DNA from: Mucilaginibacter aurantiaciroseus
Lineage (GTDB): Bacteria; Bacteroidota; Bacteroidia; Sphingobacteriales; Sphingobacteriaceae
Assembly (NCBI RefSeq): GCF_024055595.1
Contig: NZ_JAMXOF010000001.1
Coordinates: 868,001 to 932,000, forward strand
Direction: 5' to 3'
DNA: 64,000 nucleotides
Shown in pieces: positions 45,290 through 55,042 of this stretch; position 1 is the stretch's first letter; the number at the start of each line of letters is the position of its first letter. Below the pieces are notes generated by a model, which had not been told where the DNA came from, made no database searches, and worked only from the letters and a program-made list of their open reading frames with translations. The position numbers and the translations under genes were made by a program.

Positions 45290-45716
45290 TTTTTAAGCTT
45301 AAGCTATTATTAGTTTGAAGTACGATATTTTAGCGATCATGTTTGCGCCAAACTGTTTTATTTATATCGTAGCTGTTATTTATAAATTTAAAAGTAAAGA
45401 TAAATGAGTCTCCAATAAAAAAAACCGTAAATTATTTGGCAGCTTTAAGCGGTAATCTAAATATTTACCTGAAGTATTAAATACTTACTTAGCTGAGTTT
45501 GCCTTAAAAGCCAAAAGCCAAAAGCCAAAAGCCAAAAGCCAAAAGATTTTCCACTTGAGGCTTTTGTGTTCTGAAGGGCCCTCTGACAACAGTTATTGAT
45601 AAATATCTGCATTGCATATTTTGCAGCCACAACCTAATTCAGAATAAAATCAGATTTAAGGTCTAAATTTATAAGTATTTGTTAAGCGTCTGATTTCCCA
45701 AAAAATTATAATAGAA
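45290..45716. other. Divergent intergenic region with a 7-bp tandem repeat
   Basis: 427 bp between the monooxygenase (minus) and VIT1-like gene (plus), so it should contain both promoters. It holds the AAAAGCC repeat array listed separately and a GGCTTTTG partner sequence after it; no gene is visible. Confidence 0.55.
45506..45545. repeat. 7-bp tandem repeat AAAAGCC, 5.7 copies
   Basis: Five exact copies of AAAAGCC plus AAAAG in a row. The sequence GAGGCTTTTGTG 12 bases later can pair with any copy to form a hairpin. The array lies about 170 bp upstream of the VIT1-like gene. Confidence 0.9.
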
Positions 45717-46406
45717 ATGCATAAAGAACATCACGTTACCGGTTCAGAAACCATCAGGGATATTGTAATAGGTATGTCCGATGGTTTAACAGTACCCTTC
45801 GCGCTTGCTGCAGGTTTGAGTGGCGCCATAAGTTCGTCGACTATAGTGGTTACGGCAGGTATTGCAGAAATTGTAGCCGGGTCTATCGCGATGGGCTTGG
45901 GAGGCTTTTTGGCAGGCCGTACCGAAGTTGATCATTATAATTCTGAATTAAAGCGGGAATATGATGAAGTTGACCGGTTGCCCGAGCAAGAAAAAGCTGA
46001 GGTAAAAGAGGTTTTTGCCGGTTTCGGTCTGTCAGAAATATTGCAACAACAAATTGCCGATGAAATGGCAAAGGATAAAGATAAGTGGGTTGATTTTATG
46101 ATGCGTTATGAATTAGGGTTGGAAGAACCCCACGCCAACCGCGCTACCAAAAGCGCAATTACTATTGGCTCATCCTATATAGTAGGTGGTATAATTCCTC
46201 TTTCGCCCTATATTTTGGTTAATAGTTCTCAAACAGCATTATACTATTCCTGCATAGTTACATTGATAAGCCTATTTATTTTTGGCTATTTTAAAAGCAA
46301 GTTAACTGGGCAACCTGCTATAAGCGGTGCATTTAAAGTAGTAATTATAGGCGCGCTGGCAGCAGGGGCTGCCTTTGCTATGGCAAAGCTTATAAATGGT
46401 AAATAA
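45717..46406 (+). CDS. VIT1/CCC1-family iron/manganese transporter-like protein
   Basis: 229 residues with about five membrane helices. The first part has IRDIVIGMSDGLTVPFALAAGLSGA, the family signature; a long helical cytoplasmic loop with acidic residues (LKREYDEVDRLPEQEKAEV) and KWVDFMMRYELGLEEP follow, then IGSSYIVGGIIPLSPY. VIT1/CCC1 proteins move Fe2+ or Mn2+ in exchange for protons and store or export metal. It is a single-gene unit. Confidence 0.9.
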   Translation: MHKEHHVTGSETIRDIVIGMSDGLTVPFALAAGLSGAISSSTIVVTAGIAEIVAGSIAMGLGGFLAGRTEVDHYNSELKREYDEVDRLPEQEKAEVKEVFAGFGLSEILQQQIADEMAKDKDKWVDFMMRYELGLEEPHANRATKSAITIGSSYIVGGIIPLSPYILVNSSQTALYYSCIVTLISLFIFGYFKSKLTGQPAISGAFKVVIIGALAAGAAFAMAKLINGK

Positions 46407-46497
46407 CAGCTAATTTGTTAAAAATGATTAAATAAATTACTTACCTCCAAAATTCATATTAAATACAGATTTAGCATTTAAATTTTAATAGAAACGG

Positions 46498-46692
46498 TTG
46501 TATTGGAGCATACAGTTTATTGAAATTACCAGTTTACACAGTAATTTTGTTGGCGCCAATATTAGGCTATCTCCGCCAAAGGGAGTGTTTGGCAACGCAC
46601 ACTTTACATCGTTAGAGTTAAGGGCCGGGCACTATATGCGCTCTACAGGCTTAAACTCTAATATTGTAACACTGGCTTTAAAGTTTAAGTAA
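46498..46692 (+). pseudogene. Short beta-barrel-like fragment
   Basis: A 64-codon frame beginning with a TTG reads LSPPKGVFGNAHFTSLELRA and ends VTLALKFK, which looks like the last strands of an outer membrane protein. No complete gene precedes it. It may be a decayed remnant or chance; confidence is low. Confidence 0.25.
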
Positions 46693-46968
46693 TTAGTACC
46701 GGGTTGGTTTGTAAACAAACTTGTTGTTAGCAACATGCACTTTTACGATCAATCCTGCTTCAACCAGTTTTTTAAGGCGGCTATAAAACGAGGTTATACT
46801 CATTTTATAGCCTTTTTTAATTACTTCTAACCACAAAAATTCCGCATCTTTAGTTTCAGATTGGGTATTTATAAATTCAACTACCACGTCATTAATCCGG
46901 TTATATTCTAATTGCTTTTCAGATAGACGTGATTTTGATGATCGATGTATTTGTGACGGATAATTCAT
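46693..46968 (-). CDS. Small winged-helix protein (Fur-N-like)
   Basis: 91 residues. KGYKMSITSFYSRLKKLVEAGLI followed by a basic wing (KVHVANNKFVYKP) is a winged helix-turn-helix, closest in pattern to the DNA-binding half of Fur-type regulators (GYxxSxxTxYRxLxxLxExGL). There is no metal-binding dimerisation domain, so it is either a stand-alone DNA-binding domain or a regulator with a partner. It is 8 bp downstream of the cytochrome b561 gene and probably co-transcribed with it. Confidence 0.65.
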   Translation of the reverse strand: MNYPSQIHRSSKSRLSEKQLEYNRINDVVVEFINTQSETKDAEFLWLEVIKKGYKMSITSFYSRLKKLVEAGLIVKVHVANNKFVYKPTRY

Positions 46969-46976
46969 TTAACAGA

Positions 46977-47654
46977 TCAATTATTGGTGTTGCCGCCGTT
47001 TATCATATCAGATACAATGCCTTTTTCGTTCTTACGTTCTGCCAATAAAACGCCAATTAGGTGTACCAAAATAAATGCCAGTATAAGGTACATGCAAAAA
47101 CCATGAACCTCTTTAACAGAATGCCTGATGGATTTATAAGCTGACAGGGCATCTTCGAAAGCAAGGAATAATCCGGTAATAGCCATTACTAAAAGTAACG
47201 CGTAAAATATTGCGTAAATGGCTTTAACAGTAAGCTCGTGCCTGGCCACCTCCCTGTTTTTTTTGATGGTATTAAATTGCCGGTAGGCGCTTTTTAGTTT
47301 GCGGATAAACTTTTGATCGGCCAGCTGAAAAAACTCCAATATCAGCCTAAAGGCGAGCAGCGCTGCCAGTGCATAGCCAAAATAGATGTGTACCCCCCAT
47401 ACGCTATCGCTTAAGGCGTGTGCGGCAGTTTGAGTTTGATTATCTGTTAGAGTTGTGCCTGTTTTTTGAATTTCATCTTTCATCAACTTTGATGTGGCAC
47501 GGTCATCTGTAATGGTCGAATTAATTAATACAGTAATTAACGAACCGCTGATCACGATCAGGTTTACCCAGTGCCAAAGGCGTAGTGGAAACGAATATCG
47601 CTTTAATGCGGAAGGATGTTGTACGTCGTGACGGGTTGGTTCTATTAAAGCCAT
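46977..47654 (-). CDS. Cytochrome b561-type membrane protein
   Basis: 225 residues with four membrane helices and histidines placed as haem b ligands: LRLWHWVNLIVI in helix 1, VWGVHIYFGYAL in helix 2 and VKEVHGFCMYLIL plus LVHLIGVLL at the C-terminus. Such proteins carry electrons in the inner membrane (prokaryotic cytochrome b561 family). It is transcribed divergently from an OmpR-type two-component system with a 173-bp shared region, suggesting that the system regulates it. Confidence 0.85.
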   Translation of the reverse strand: MALIEPTRHDVQHPSALKRYSFPLRLWHWVNLIVISGSLITVLINSTITDDRATSKLMKDEIQKTGTTLTDNQTQTAAHALSDSVWGVHIYFGYALAALLAFRLILEFFQLADQKFIRKLKSAYRQFNTIKKNREVARHELTVKAIYAIFYALLLVMAITGLFLAFEDALSAYKSIRHSVKEVHGFCMYLILAFILVHLIGVLLAERKNEKGIVSDMINGGNTNN

Positions 47655-47827
47655 AGGAATTAAAAATAGTGATAGCCCTAAAGATATACTGTAAATCTGA
47701 AGAAAAACTGAATTAGCGCAGGCATAGGTGCATCTTGATGGAGTTAATACAGATTTTATTCAGATTGTTTGAGTAAATAGCAATTAAACACCCCATTTCA
47801 TTGCACATATAGTTGTAACTTAAAAAC

Positions 47828-48505
47828 GTGAAAATACTTATTGTTGAAGATGAGCAAGGGCTTAGGGAGAACATGCTAACCTACTTAAGCGAGGATAATA
47901 ACATTTGCGAAAGCAGTGCTACACTTGCAGATGCAGTGGCTAAGCTGGCTTCATACAATTACGATTTTGTATTACTTGATATTGGCCTGCCCGATGGGGA
48001 AGGATTTGAACTGTTAAACTATTTGAAAAATGAAATGAGGGGTGAGGCCGTCATCATCATATCGGCGCGCAATTCGTTAGATGATCGTATAAAAGGCCTC
48101 AATATAGGTGCAGATGACTACTTGGTTAAACCCTTTCACCTGGCGGAGTTAAAAGCCCGGATAGTGGCGGTTTTTCGCCGTAAAGCTACCAGTAGCAACA
48201 ATAACCTTATTTTTAACGAGATAGTGATAAACCTTATTGGCCGTACGGTTTTTATAAACGATGTTGAGATAATTTTAACCCGTAAAGAGTATGATATGCT
48301 ATTATATTTTATAGCCAATAAAGGAAAAGTAATTGCCAAAACCGCCCTTGCCGAACATTTGTGGGGTGATGAAATGGATATGCATGACAATTTTGATTTT
48401 ATTTACTCGCACATTAAAAACCTGCGAAAAAAGATCCTTGATGTCACCACTAACGATTATCTGAAATCTATTTACGGCATTGGTTATAAATTTACGGATA
48501 GATGA
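47828..48505 (+). CDS. OmpR-family response regulator
   Basis: 225 residues. Receiver with VEDE and phospho-acceptor Asp51 in LLDIGLPDGEGF, Lys in VKPFHLAELKAR, then a winged-helix DNA-binding domain ending in YGIGYKF. Start is a GTG. The stop overlaps the kinase start (4-bp overlap), so kinase and regulator are coupled. It is divergent from the cytochrome b561 gene, its likely target (inference). Confidence 0.93.
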   Translation: MKILIVEDEQGLRENMLTYLSEDNNICESSATLADAVAKLASYNYDFVLLDIGLPDGEGFELLNYLKNEMRGEAVIIISARNSLDDRIKGLNIGADDYLVKPFHLAELKARIVAVFRRKATSSNNNLIFNEIVINLIGRTVFINDVEIILTRKEYDMLLYFIANKGKVIAKTALAEHLWGDEMDMHDNFDFIYSHIKNLRKKILDVTTNDYLKSIYGIGYKFTDR

Positions 48506-49752
48506 AACTGGCTGCACACTATAACAAGGTAAACATCGTTGTCACCTTGTCGGTACTTTTAATTGGTGCGGTTATCTATTTCTTCGCTATCGATAAGATC
48601 ATAAATAACCGTTTGGATGAAGAACTGGGTGAAGAAGTTTCTGAAGTGATTACGTATGTGCATCAAAATCAGCTGTTGCCTAAACAGTTTGATATTGACG
48701 AGAACCAGGTAGAATTCATAAAAACAAATGCCCTAAACAGCAGCCCCCGGTATTTTGATACTACCTATGTAAATCCACGCAAAAGTGGCGATAAAAGTGG
48801 CCGGGCGTTTGAAGGTGGTATAAAGTTTAAAGGCGATAATTACAGAATCAGGATAATTAAATCCAGCGAAAGCACAGTTTATCTTAAACAGATAATTACA
48901 GCTATTACCCTTGTATTAATACTTGCGTTGCTAACCATATTATCGTTAACTAACAGGTATATACTCAACGATCTGTGGAAACCCTTTTTTGGCCTGCTGG
49001 CACATATGAAAGCATTTAATATATCAGAAAGCAGCTCATTTATATTAACAAACAACAAAGTTGATGAGTTTGCGGATCTGGATAATGCTATTGCAGAAAT
49101 GTCATCCCGTGTAAAAACTGATTTCCAAAATCTTAAACAATTTACCGAAAATGCATCACACGAGATGCTTACACCACTTGCCGTTATCACATCCAAGTTG
49201 GATACATTGATACAGGATGAAACCTTAAAAAAAGAACATTTCGACCAAATCCAGGATATTTATGGAGCAGCCGGGAAATTATCGCGGCTAAACCAGTCGT
49301 TGTTGTTATTGGTTAAGATAGAAAACAATTTGATAGCAGATAACGATAATCTGGACCTCAACCAGCTGATAAATGATAAGATCAGGCAGTTTCAGGAGTT
49401 ATCTGCATCTAAGGAAATAAGGATTTATGCCGAGTTAGGCAGTAAAGAAGTTATGGTTAGTAAACACCTGATGGATATTCTACTCAACAACCTGCTGAGC
49501 AATGCTATACGGCATAATCAAAGTAAGGGTAGCATTAATATTTACCTAACGAATGATAAGCTTACAATCCAAAATTTGGGTTTAACCGTTCCGCTCAATA
49601 GCAATTCAATTTTTGACCGCTTCCAAAAAGGGAGTACTTCAGAAGGTGCCGGCCTCGGTTTAACTATTGTTAAAAATATATGCAATGTATACGATTGGGA
49701 TATGAAATATTCATTCGTTAATAATTTGCACACGTTTTCAATTGTTTTTTAA
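48502..49752 (+). CDS. Sensor histidine kinase (two-transmembrane)
   Basis: 416 residues: membrane helices near residues 10-30 and 130-150 flank a ~100-residue periplasmic sensor region, followed by a HAMP-less linker, H box NASHEMLTPLAVITS with His220, N box LLNNLLSNAIRHN and G2 box GAGLGLTIVKNIC. Partner of the preceding OmpR-type regulator. A remnant reading frame and broken recombinases begin 16 bp after its stop. Confidence 0.93.
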   Translation: MKLAAHYNKVNIVVTLSVLLIGAVIYFFAIDKIINNRLDEELGEEVSEVITYVHQNQLLPKQFDIDENQVEFIKTNALNSSPRYFDTTYVNPRKSGDKSGRAFEGGIKFKGDNYRIRIIKSSESTVYLKQIITAITLVLILALLTILSLTNRYILNDLWKPFFGLLAHMKAFNISESSSFILTNNKVDEFADLDNAIAEMSSRVKTDFQNLKQFTENASHEMLTPLAVITSKLDTLIQDETLKKEHFDQIQDIYGAAGKLSRLNQSLLLLVKIENNLIADNDNLDLNQLINDKIRQFQELSASKEIRIYAELGSKEVMVSKHLMDILLNNLLSNAIRHNQSKGSINIYLTNDKLTIQNLGLTVPLNSNSIFDRFQKGSTSEGAGLGLTIVKNICNVYDWDMKYSFVNNLHTFSIVF

Positions 49753-49768
49753 TAGGTTTTATATTCAA

Positions 49769-49918
49769 ATGTCGTTATTTCAACGTTTTATAAACGGCGA
49801 AAACGAGATCGAAAAACAAATAGGGGGCGCTGCCACAGTTGATTTTTACAAAGTAATCGCTTGGCTTGTCGTTACGGTCAAACAATCTCGGCGAGGCTGT
49901 AGAATTCAACCGGTTTAG
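49769..49918 (+). pseudogene. Short orphan reading frame at the left edge of the scar
   Basis: ATG at 49769 opens a 49-codon frame (MSLFQRFINGENEIEKQIGG and on) that runs into the recombinase remnant. It is probably the 5' end of a host gene truncated by the integration; no family is recognised. Confidence 0.3.
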
Positions 49919-50985
49919 CCTCAATATTAAATATGCTTATGAAATGATAGGCTTATTGAGAAAATATAAGACAACCGCAACGGCTATTGATCAACCAATT
50001 GATTTTGACATCCCTGAGAGTTCCGTGATGCTTGCTGTTTATCTCGCTATAACCGAAGTAGAAAATGGAAGAAGAGCACTAAATACATCGAATGGAATTC
50101 GTAGAATAAAACAGACGGGGCGATATCCGAACAAAGCATCTTTAGGGTACAATAATCTAACAGCACCGGACGGTAAGAAGTATAGATCTCAGCATCTACC
50201 CGAAGCCGAGCTAATCAAACGGTCATTTCAGTAACTTGAGAAAAATGACTATCCTATTAATCAAGTAAGAAAAATGGCCAACGCCAAAGGATTAAAATGC
50301 TCCAGATCGCGTTTTTAAAAGCTTCTTCGGAACCCGGTTTATTGCAGCTATATTTCGTTGATTTGAAATGAGCCTAAAGAAATATAGTTAATAAAAGGCA
50401 TTCATGAAGCATTAATTTCTCAGACATTATTTTACGAAGTTCAAAACATTATCAATACAAAAGGAAAAAATAGCAAGTAAGGTAGATGAAATAAACGAAA
50501 TGTTCATTTTACCCAAATATTTGGTTTGCCCGTATGCAGTAGAAAATTAAGCGGAAGCTTTTCCAAAGTAAAAACAAAATGATACCCGTATTATCATTAT
50601 GGAACGGGTTGCAAAACAAGATTTAAAGCAAATGTACTCAACGGTGATTATGAGTATAAATTGAATCAAATAAAGCATTGTTTTGACGTTGAAAAATTAT
50701 TATATCTTATTTTAGAGGATATAAATGTAAACATTCAACGCGATGAACATTTAAGTGAGCGAATACTGTTGCTTAAGTAAATTGAATAACAATAACCTTT
50801 TGTTTCTAAAGCAAGAAAATTATTTATAAATCAGAAAATTCAATTTGATCAGGGGATTTTTTTTTCAGATTTCAAGCATTTGAACGTAAATGATTTCAAA
50901 CTCTTTTTTGTTTCGGCCAAACGGTCTGGCTATCCTTTTTTTATAGGCACAAAAAAAGGAAACATCCATGATATGATGTTTCCTT
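49905..50985 (+). pseudogene. Broken large serine recombinase, middle and C-terminal parts
   Basis: With many stops and shifts the region still spells a large serine recombinase: RFSLNIKYAYEMIGLLRKY, DIPESSVMLAVYLAITEVEN, RRALNTSNGIRRIKQTGRYP, KASLGYNNLTAPDGKK, then after TAA at 50232-50234 INQVRKMANAKGLKCSRS, HEALISQTLFYEVQNI, SGSFSK, YPYYHYGTGCKTRFKA and so on to the C-terminus. The N-terminal catalytic domain is missing. Such recombinases move Bacteroidota islands. A hairpin (50956-50985) follows and abuts a 61-bp repeat. Confidence 0.8.
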
Positions 50986-51046
50986 AAGTGACCCTTAGTA
51001 CACAATTTTCGAACTCTTTTCTTGAAGATTTGAAGAAAATGGCTTC
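50986..51046. repeat. 61-bp direct repeat, left copy
   Basis: AAGTGACCCTTAGTACACAA and 41 more bases match 55578-55638 with only 3 differences (58/61). Both copies are directly preceded by a hairpin and a TAA, and each keeps one frame open from GTG (TLSTQFSNSFLEDLKKMAS). They bracket the selenium cassette and look like ends of the same mobile element. Confidence 0.9.
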
Positions 51047-51123
51047 ATTGTAAGCTGATATTTTATCACATAAAGTTATCTAATTAGCTGATTTTGTATA
51101 AGATATTTCATATTATAGTATCA

Positions 51124-51265
51124 GCCTATTTATATGTCCGTGTAAGTACCGATGAGCAAAGAAAAAAAGGATATTCTCTCATCGAACAAGAAAACGGCTA
51201 TTAAAGCATTGCGAGATGTGCAACATTAAGTTATGGGTATTTTCCGCGAAAATTTTTAAACGCCT
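51124..51265 (+). pseudogene. N-terminal fragment of a serine recombinase
   Basis: Reads AYLYVRVSTDEQRKKGYSLI with the catalytic serine in RVSTDEQ, then a TAA after ENGY; decayed similarity continues (VMGIFREN). This is the catalytic N-terminus of the same recombinase type whose C-terminal part lies upstream, but the order is reversed across the repeat, so these are two separate insertions or a rearrangement. Confidence 0.65.
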
Positions 51266-51460
51266 TAGTGGGAGAGAAGCTTGAAAATAAAAGGTATCGG
51301 CCCGGCGGTGATAGGTCACTAAGATTCTACATTGGTTGTGGTGTTCAATGGCCTTCGCTTGCTGATTTACCAAAACGGTCGTCAATGATCCGCAGGCATA
51401 TCGGATTTTCATCTAACAGCATAGCAGGAATAAGTATATTTGGTTTTTATCCCCATTACC

Positions 51461-51799
51461 ATGAACGTTATTAAATCTTTACTTCTATTTATTTTGGCCG
51501 GCATCTGCGAGATCGGTGGCGGATACCTCATCTGGCAATGGCTTAAAGAAGATAAACCCTATTGGTACGGACTGGCAGGTGCGGTCATTTTAGCTTTATA
51601 CGGCATTGCTGCCACCTGGCAGACAGCCAATTTTGGCCGTGTATATGCAACCTACGGCGGGGTATTTATTGTACTGGCACTTCTGTGGGCCTGGAAAGTG
51701 GATGGGTTTAAACCTGATCGCTGGGATATGATCGGCGCGGGCATCGCACTTATCGGTGCTTGTATCATTATCTACATGCCTCGCCACCATATAGTTTAA
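51461..51799 (+). CDS. ynfA: YnfA/UPF0060-family small membrane protein
   Basis: 112 residues with four membrane helices from the ATG at 51461 (MNVIKSLLLF). The family signature is clear: AGICEIGGGYLIWQWLKE, YGIAATWQTANFGRVYATYGG and WKVDGFKPDRWD. YnfA-like proteins are four-helix relatives of SMR transporters; a role in efflux is suggested but unproven. It lies 22 bp before selU in the same direction, so the three genes are probably one operon. Confidence 0.88.
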   Translation: MNVIKSLLLFILAGICEIGGGYLIWQWLKEDKPYWYGLAGAVILALYGIAATWQTANFGRVYATYGGVFIVLALLWAWKVDGFKPDRWDMIGAGIALIGACIIIYMPRHHIV

Positions 51800-51821
51800 T
51801 TACTACTGTATATTTGTCCCG

Positions 51822-52856
51822 ATGATTAAACCAATAGCGCTAAGCGATTTTCTACGGATGGATGTTTCTGTTCCGCTGATTGATGTACGCACACCAGCCG
51901 AATTTGAGCATGGACACATTCCAGGCGCATTTAATCAACCTTTGTTTAGCAACGAAGAAAGAGTAAAAGTGGGTACGACCTATAAGCAGGTTGGCCGGGA
52001 GGAAGCGATCCTTTTAGGTTTTGATTTAACGGGTTCAAAGTGGTCTGGATTTATTAAGGAAGCTTTGATCATTGCACCCGATAAAAAGATAGGGGTACAT
52101 TGCTGGCGCGGCGGTATGCGCAGCGGCGCAATGGCATGGGTACTTGATCTCTACGGTTTCGAGGTTTATCTTATCCAAGGCGGCTATAAAAAATACCGTA
52201 TTTGGGTGCACCTGCAATTCGAGGAGCAATATCAATTGCAGATACTGGGAGGAATGACCGGTTCGGGCAAAACCAAATTGTTACGTCAATTAAGATTGGT
52301 AGGTGAACAGGTAATAGACCTCGAAGAACTGGCACAGCATCAGGGCTCCTCTTATGGCAGTATGAATAAAATGATACAGCCTACCCAGGAACAGTTTGAA
52401 AATAACCTGGCCGGCCAGTTAAAAGCATTAGACCTGCAAAAAAAGGTTTGGGTAGAGGACGAAAGCCTGACCATTGGTAAACGCTCTATCCCCAATCCGT
52501 TTTGGCATCAAATGCGGGAAGCGGCAATTATCGATATTAAGGTAGGCCTGCAACAACGCGTTAACGCGTTGGCCGCCGAATACGGTTGCTTAGATAAAGA
52601 TTTCCTGATGGAGTCTACCGAACGCATCCGCAAACGGCTTGGCCCGGAGCAAACTAAATTTGCCATCGAAGCGATCATGGAAGGCCGCATGAAAGATTTT
52701 GTGAAGATAGTGTTAGTATATTATGATAAAACTTACCGCAACGGTCTAAGCAAACGAGACGCATCCAAAGTCGTATCGCTTGATCTTGCCGATGCAGACA
52801 TCGCTACGCAAGCCAACCATATTTTAAATTTTACAATCAATACGCCAGCTATATAA
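51822..52856 (+). CDS. selU: tRNA 2-selenouridine synthase SelU (MnmH)
   Basis: 344 residues. A rhodanese domain with active-site Cys94 in [15 protein letters not shown], followed by a P-loop domain with Walker A GMTGSGKT (144-151). SelU replaces the sulfur of 2-thiouridine at the wobble position of tRNA Lys/Glu/Gln by selenium using selenophosphate, through geranylated intermediates. The last base of its stop is the first base of the SelD start (TAATG), so synthase and selenium donor are co-translated. A -7-like TATATTTG lies at 51809-51816, directly before the start. Confidence 0.95.
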   Translation: MIKPIALSDFLRMDVSVPLIDVRTPAEFEHGHIPGAFNQPLFSNEERVKVGTTYKQVGREEAILLGFDLTGSKWSGFIKEALIIAPDKKIGVHCWRGGMRSGAMAWVLDLYGFEVYLIQGGYKKYRIWVHLQFEEQYQLQILGGMTGSGKTKLLRQLRLVGEQVIDLEELAQHQGSSYGSMNKMIQPTQEQFENNLAGQLKALDLQKKVWVEDESLTIGKRSIPNPFWHQMREAAIIDIKVGLQQRVNALAAEYGCLDKDFLMESTERIRKRLGPEQTKFAIEAIMEGRMKDFVKIVLVYYDKTYRNGLSKRDASKVVSLDLADADIATQANHILNFTINTPAI

Positions 52857-53896
52857 TGGATACAACAACAATTAAACTAACTCAATATTCCCACGGTGCG
52901 GGTTGTGGCTGTAAGATCAGCCCTGCCATTTTAGACAAGATACTGCATAGTAATATTGCCCCCGTTGCCGATCCAAATTTATTGGTTGGTAATGATAAAA
53001 GGGACGATGCCGCGGTATTGGATCTCGGCAATGGCACCGCCCTGATTTCCACTACCGACTTTTTTATGCCGATTGTGGATGACGCGTATGATTTCGGACG
53101 GATTGCTTCTGCTAATGCCATCAGCGACGTTTATGCTATGGGTGGTAAACCTGTTTTAGCCATTGCTATTTTAGGATGGCCAATTGATAAACTTCCGCCG
53201 GAAGTTGCTCAAAAAGTATTGGAAGGTTCTCGCGCTGTTTGCGCCGAAGCCGGTATCACATTAGCAGGTGGTCATAGCATTGATTGCCCCGAGCCGGTAT
53301 TCGGCCTGTCGGTAAACGGTATAGTCAATATCACGCAATTGAAGCAAAACTCGACTGCAACCCCTGGTTGCAAATTATATCTTACCAAAGCTTTAGGGGT
53401 TGGCATCTTGTCAACTGCTCAAAAACGAGGCGTATTGTTGCCGGAAGATGCAGCTATTGCACTAAGTAGCATGACCACATTAAACAAACTGGGCGAAGTA
53501 TTCGGGCAGATGGATGATGTAAAAGCAATGACGGATGTAACCGGCTTTGGTTTACTGGGCCACCTCTCAGAAATGTGCGAGGGTAGCGGTTTATCAGCTA
53601 TTATTGAATTTAATAAGGTGCCGGTTATCCCGTCTTTAGCAGGTTATCTGGAACAAAAATGCTTTCCCGGTGGCACGCAACGTAACTGGAATAGTTACGG
53701 AAGTAAAATAGGCGCGCTGACCGAAGAACAGCAATATATACTGGCTGACCCGCAAACAAGTGGCGGCCTTTTGGTAGCCGTTGCGGAAGAAGGTGCTGCG
53801 GCATTTGAAGCAACACTACAAAGCCTGGGGCACAGTTTAGCACCTATTGGTTGGTTAAAGGTGCCGGATAACGATGCGCTGATAACGGTAATTTAA
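52856..53896 (+). CDS. selD: Selenide, water dikinase SelD
   Basis: 346 residues. SelD makes selenophosphate from selenide and ATP. The N-terminal catalytic loop is HGAGCGCK with Cys17 and Lys20, at the same positions as the essential residues of E. coli SelD (cysteine form, not selenocysteine). Further markers: [32 protein letters not shown] and [10 protein letters not shown]. It overlaps SelU by one base. No selA, selB or selC was seen here, so the locus provides only for tRNA selenation unless these lie elsewhere. Confidence 0.95.
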   Translation: MDTTTIKLTQYSHGAGCGCKISPAILDKILHSNIAPVADPNLLVGNDKRDDAAVLDLGNGTALISTTDFFMPIVDDAYDFGRIASANAISDVYAMGGKPVLAIAILGWPIDKLPPEVAQKVLEGSRAVCAEAGITLAGGHSIDCPEPVFGLSVNGIVNITQLKQNSTATPGCKLYLTKALGVGILSTAQKRGVLLPEDAAIALSSMTTLNKLGEVFGQMDDVKAMTDVTGFGLLGHLSEMCEGSGLSAIIEFNKVPVIPSLAGYLEQKCFPGGTQRNWNSYGSKIGALTEEQQYILADPQTSGGLLVAVAEEGAAAFEATLQSLGHSLAPIGWLKVPDNDALITVI

Positions 53897-53917
53897 CGTC
53901 TTAATTGATGCTTTGCT

Positions 53918-54510
53918 TTAAAAGCTGGAGAATAGAAAGTTTTGTTTGGTTTGAAGATGGGTGATATGATCTTGATTGATACAACTGATCTTTTCAAAAT
54001 ATTTTTTCAACTGGTTTTGCAATTTTCCTTCGGTGTATTGTTTGATCGGCAAACCGCTGCATTTGTCCGGCCCATTTTTAGAAAAAGTGCCAACCACCAT
54101 ATGGTTATTGATTGATCTGCCCGCAATTTGCAGATAAGCAGCTATCTGGCTGTTACGGATTAGGAAATGAAAAGTCGCGCGGTCATGCCAAAGGTCAAAA
54201 TGATCGTCCGTTTTAAATTCGGTTATGTCAGAGACCACCCATTTAACCAGTTTGCTTTTTTCGCCAAGTAAGGCTTTCGCCCTATCAATTGCAGCTGCTA
54301 AAATATCCAAAACGGTAATGTTCTGAAAGCCTTTCTGTAAAAGAAAATCTACCAGCATACTATCGCCCCATCGATGTCGATGATTCTTGCGTTTTTGGAT
54401 AAGGCAATCTGGGGAATGAAATCCAGGGATGTCTGCAGAACTGCTTGCGTCCAGCTTACCTGATCAAAAGTTTTATAAAAATAAAAATCATCCCAATGTG
54501 ATTTTTCATT
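53918..54510 (-). pseudogene. Frameshifted class I SAM-dependent methyltransferase
   Basis: The downstream frame (53918-54358) reads FLLQKGFQNITVLDILAAAI, WVVSDITEF and DLWHDRATFHFL, the methyltransferase core. The upstream frame on the same strand reads HWDDFYFYKTFDQVSW and NARIIDIDG, the start of the same family including motif I, but a missing G in the GATGGGGCGAT run near 54362 shifts the frame, and the first codon has also been lost. As assembled it is not functional; this needs checking by reads. Confidence 0.65.
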
Positions 54511-54565
54511 ACCTTCATGTATAAAATTTGATCTTTGTAATAAAGGTCATCATAATTTCAACCAA

Positions 54566-55042
54566 ATGAGCAATAAAATACGCTTAATCATTTGCTGCCT
54601 GTTAATTGGCAGCTTATCGTCTTCATTGGCAAAAGCGCAGACATCCCCGGTTGTTGTACCATCTATCCTGAACAATTACCCCTGGACGGAAAGTGAATTG
54701 TTGGAGCCTGCGTTTTTAGCGGCCACTCTAAAGCAAGCACCATCTAAATGGCCGCTTGTATTAAATATTGGCGCGGTCGAAGATATCAAAGGCGCAAAAC
54801 ACATTGGCGCGGTAAGTCAAGATAAAAATTTAAAAGTATTAAAAAGTTCATTAGCTGCGCTGTCAAAAAACACGATGGTCATTATTTATTGCGGTTGTTG
54901 CCCTTTTACTAAGTGCCCGAATATTAAACCTGCATTTCTGATTCTAAAAAAAATGGGGTTTACAAACATTAAACTGCTGAATCTGCCGGTTAATTTGCAA
55001 ACGAATTGGATTAGCAAAGGTTATCCCTTAGATAAAGAGTGA
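54566..55042 (+). CDS. Secreted rhodanese-like protein with Cys-rich active loop
   Basis: 158 residues with a signal peptide ending near LAKAQT and a rhodanese-like fold. The active loop is YCGCCPFTKCPNIKP with three cysteines instead of the usual CRSGxR, following the strand VIIYCGC. The likely role is binding or transfer of sulfur or selenium in the periplasm; its place in the selenium cassette is suggestive but it has its own upstream region of some 60 bp. No motif for DsbA-like thioredoxin function is complete. Confidence 0.7.
   Translation: MSNKIRLIICCLLIGSLSSSLAKAQTSPVVVPSILNNYPWTESELLEPAFLAATLKQAPSKWPLVLNIGAVEDIKGAKHIGAVSQDKNLKVLKSSLAALSKNTMVIIYCGCCPFTKCPNIKPAFLILKKMGFTNIKLLNLPVNLQTNWISKGYPLDKE

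Noticed and set aside
52856..53896. SelD as a selenoprotein
   Set aside because: The active-site position is Cys17 (TGT); no in-frame TGA is used.
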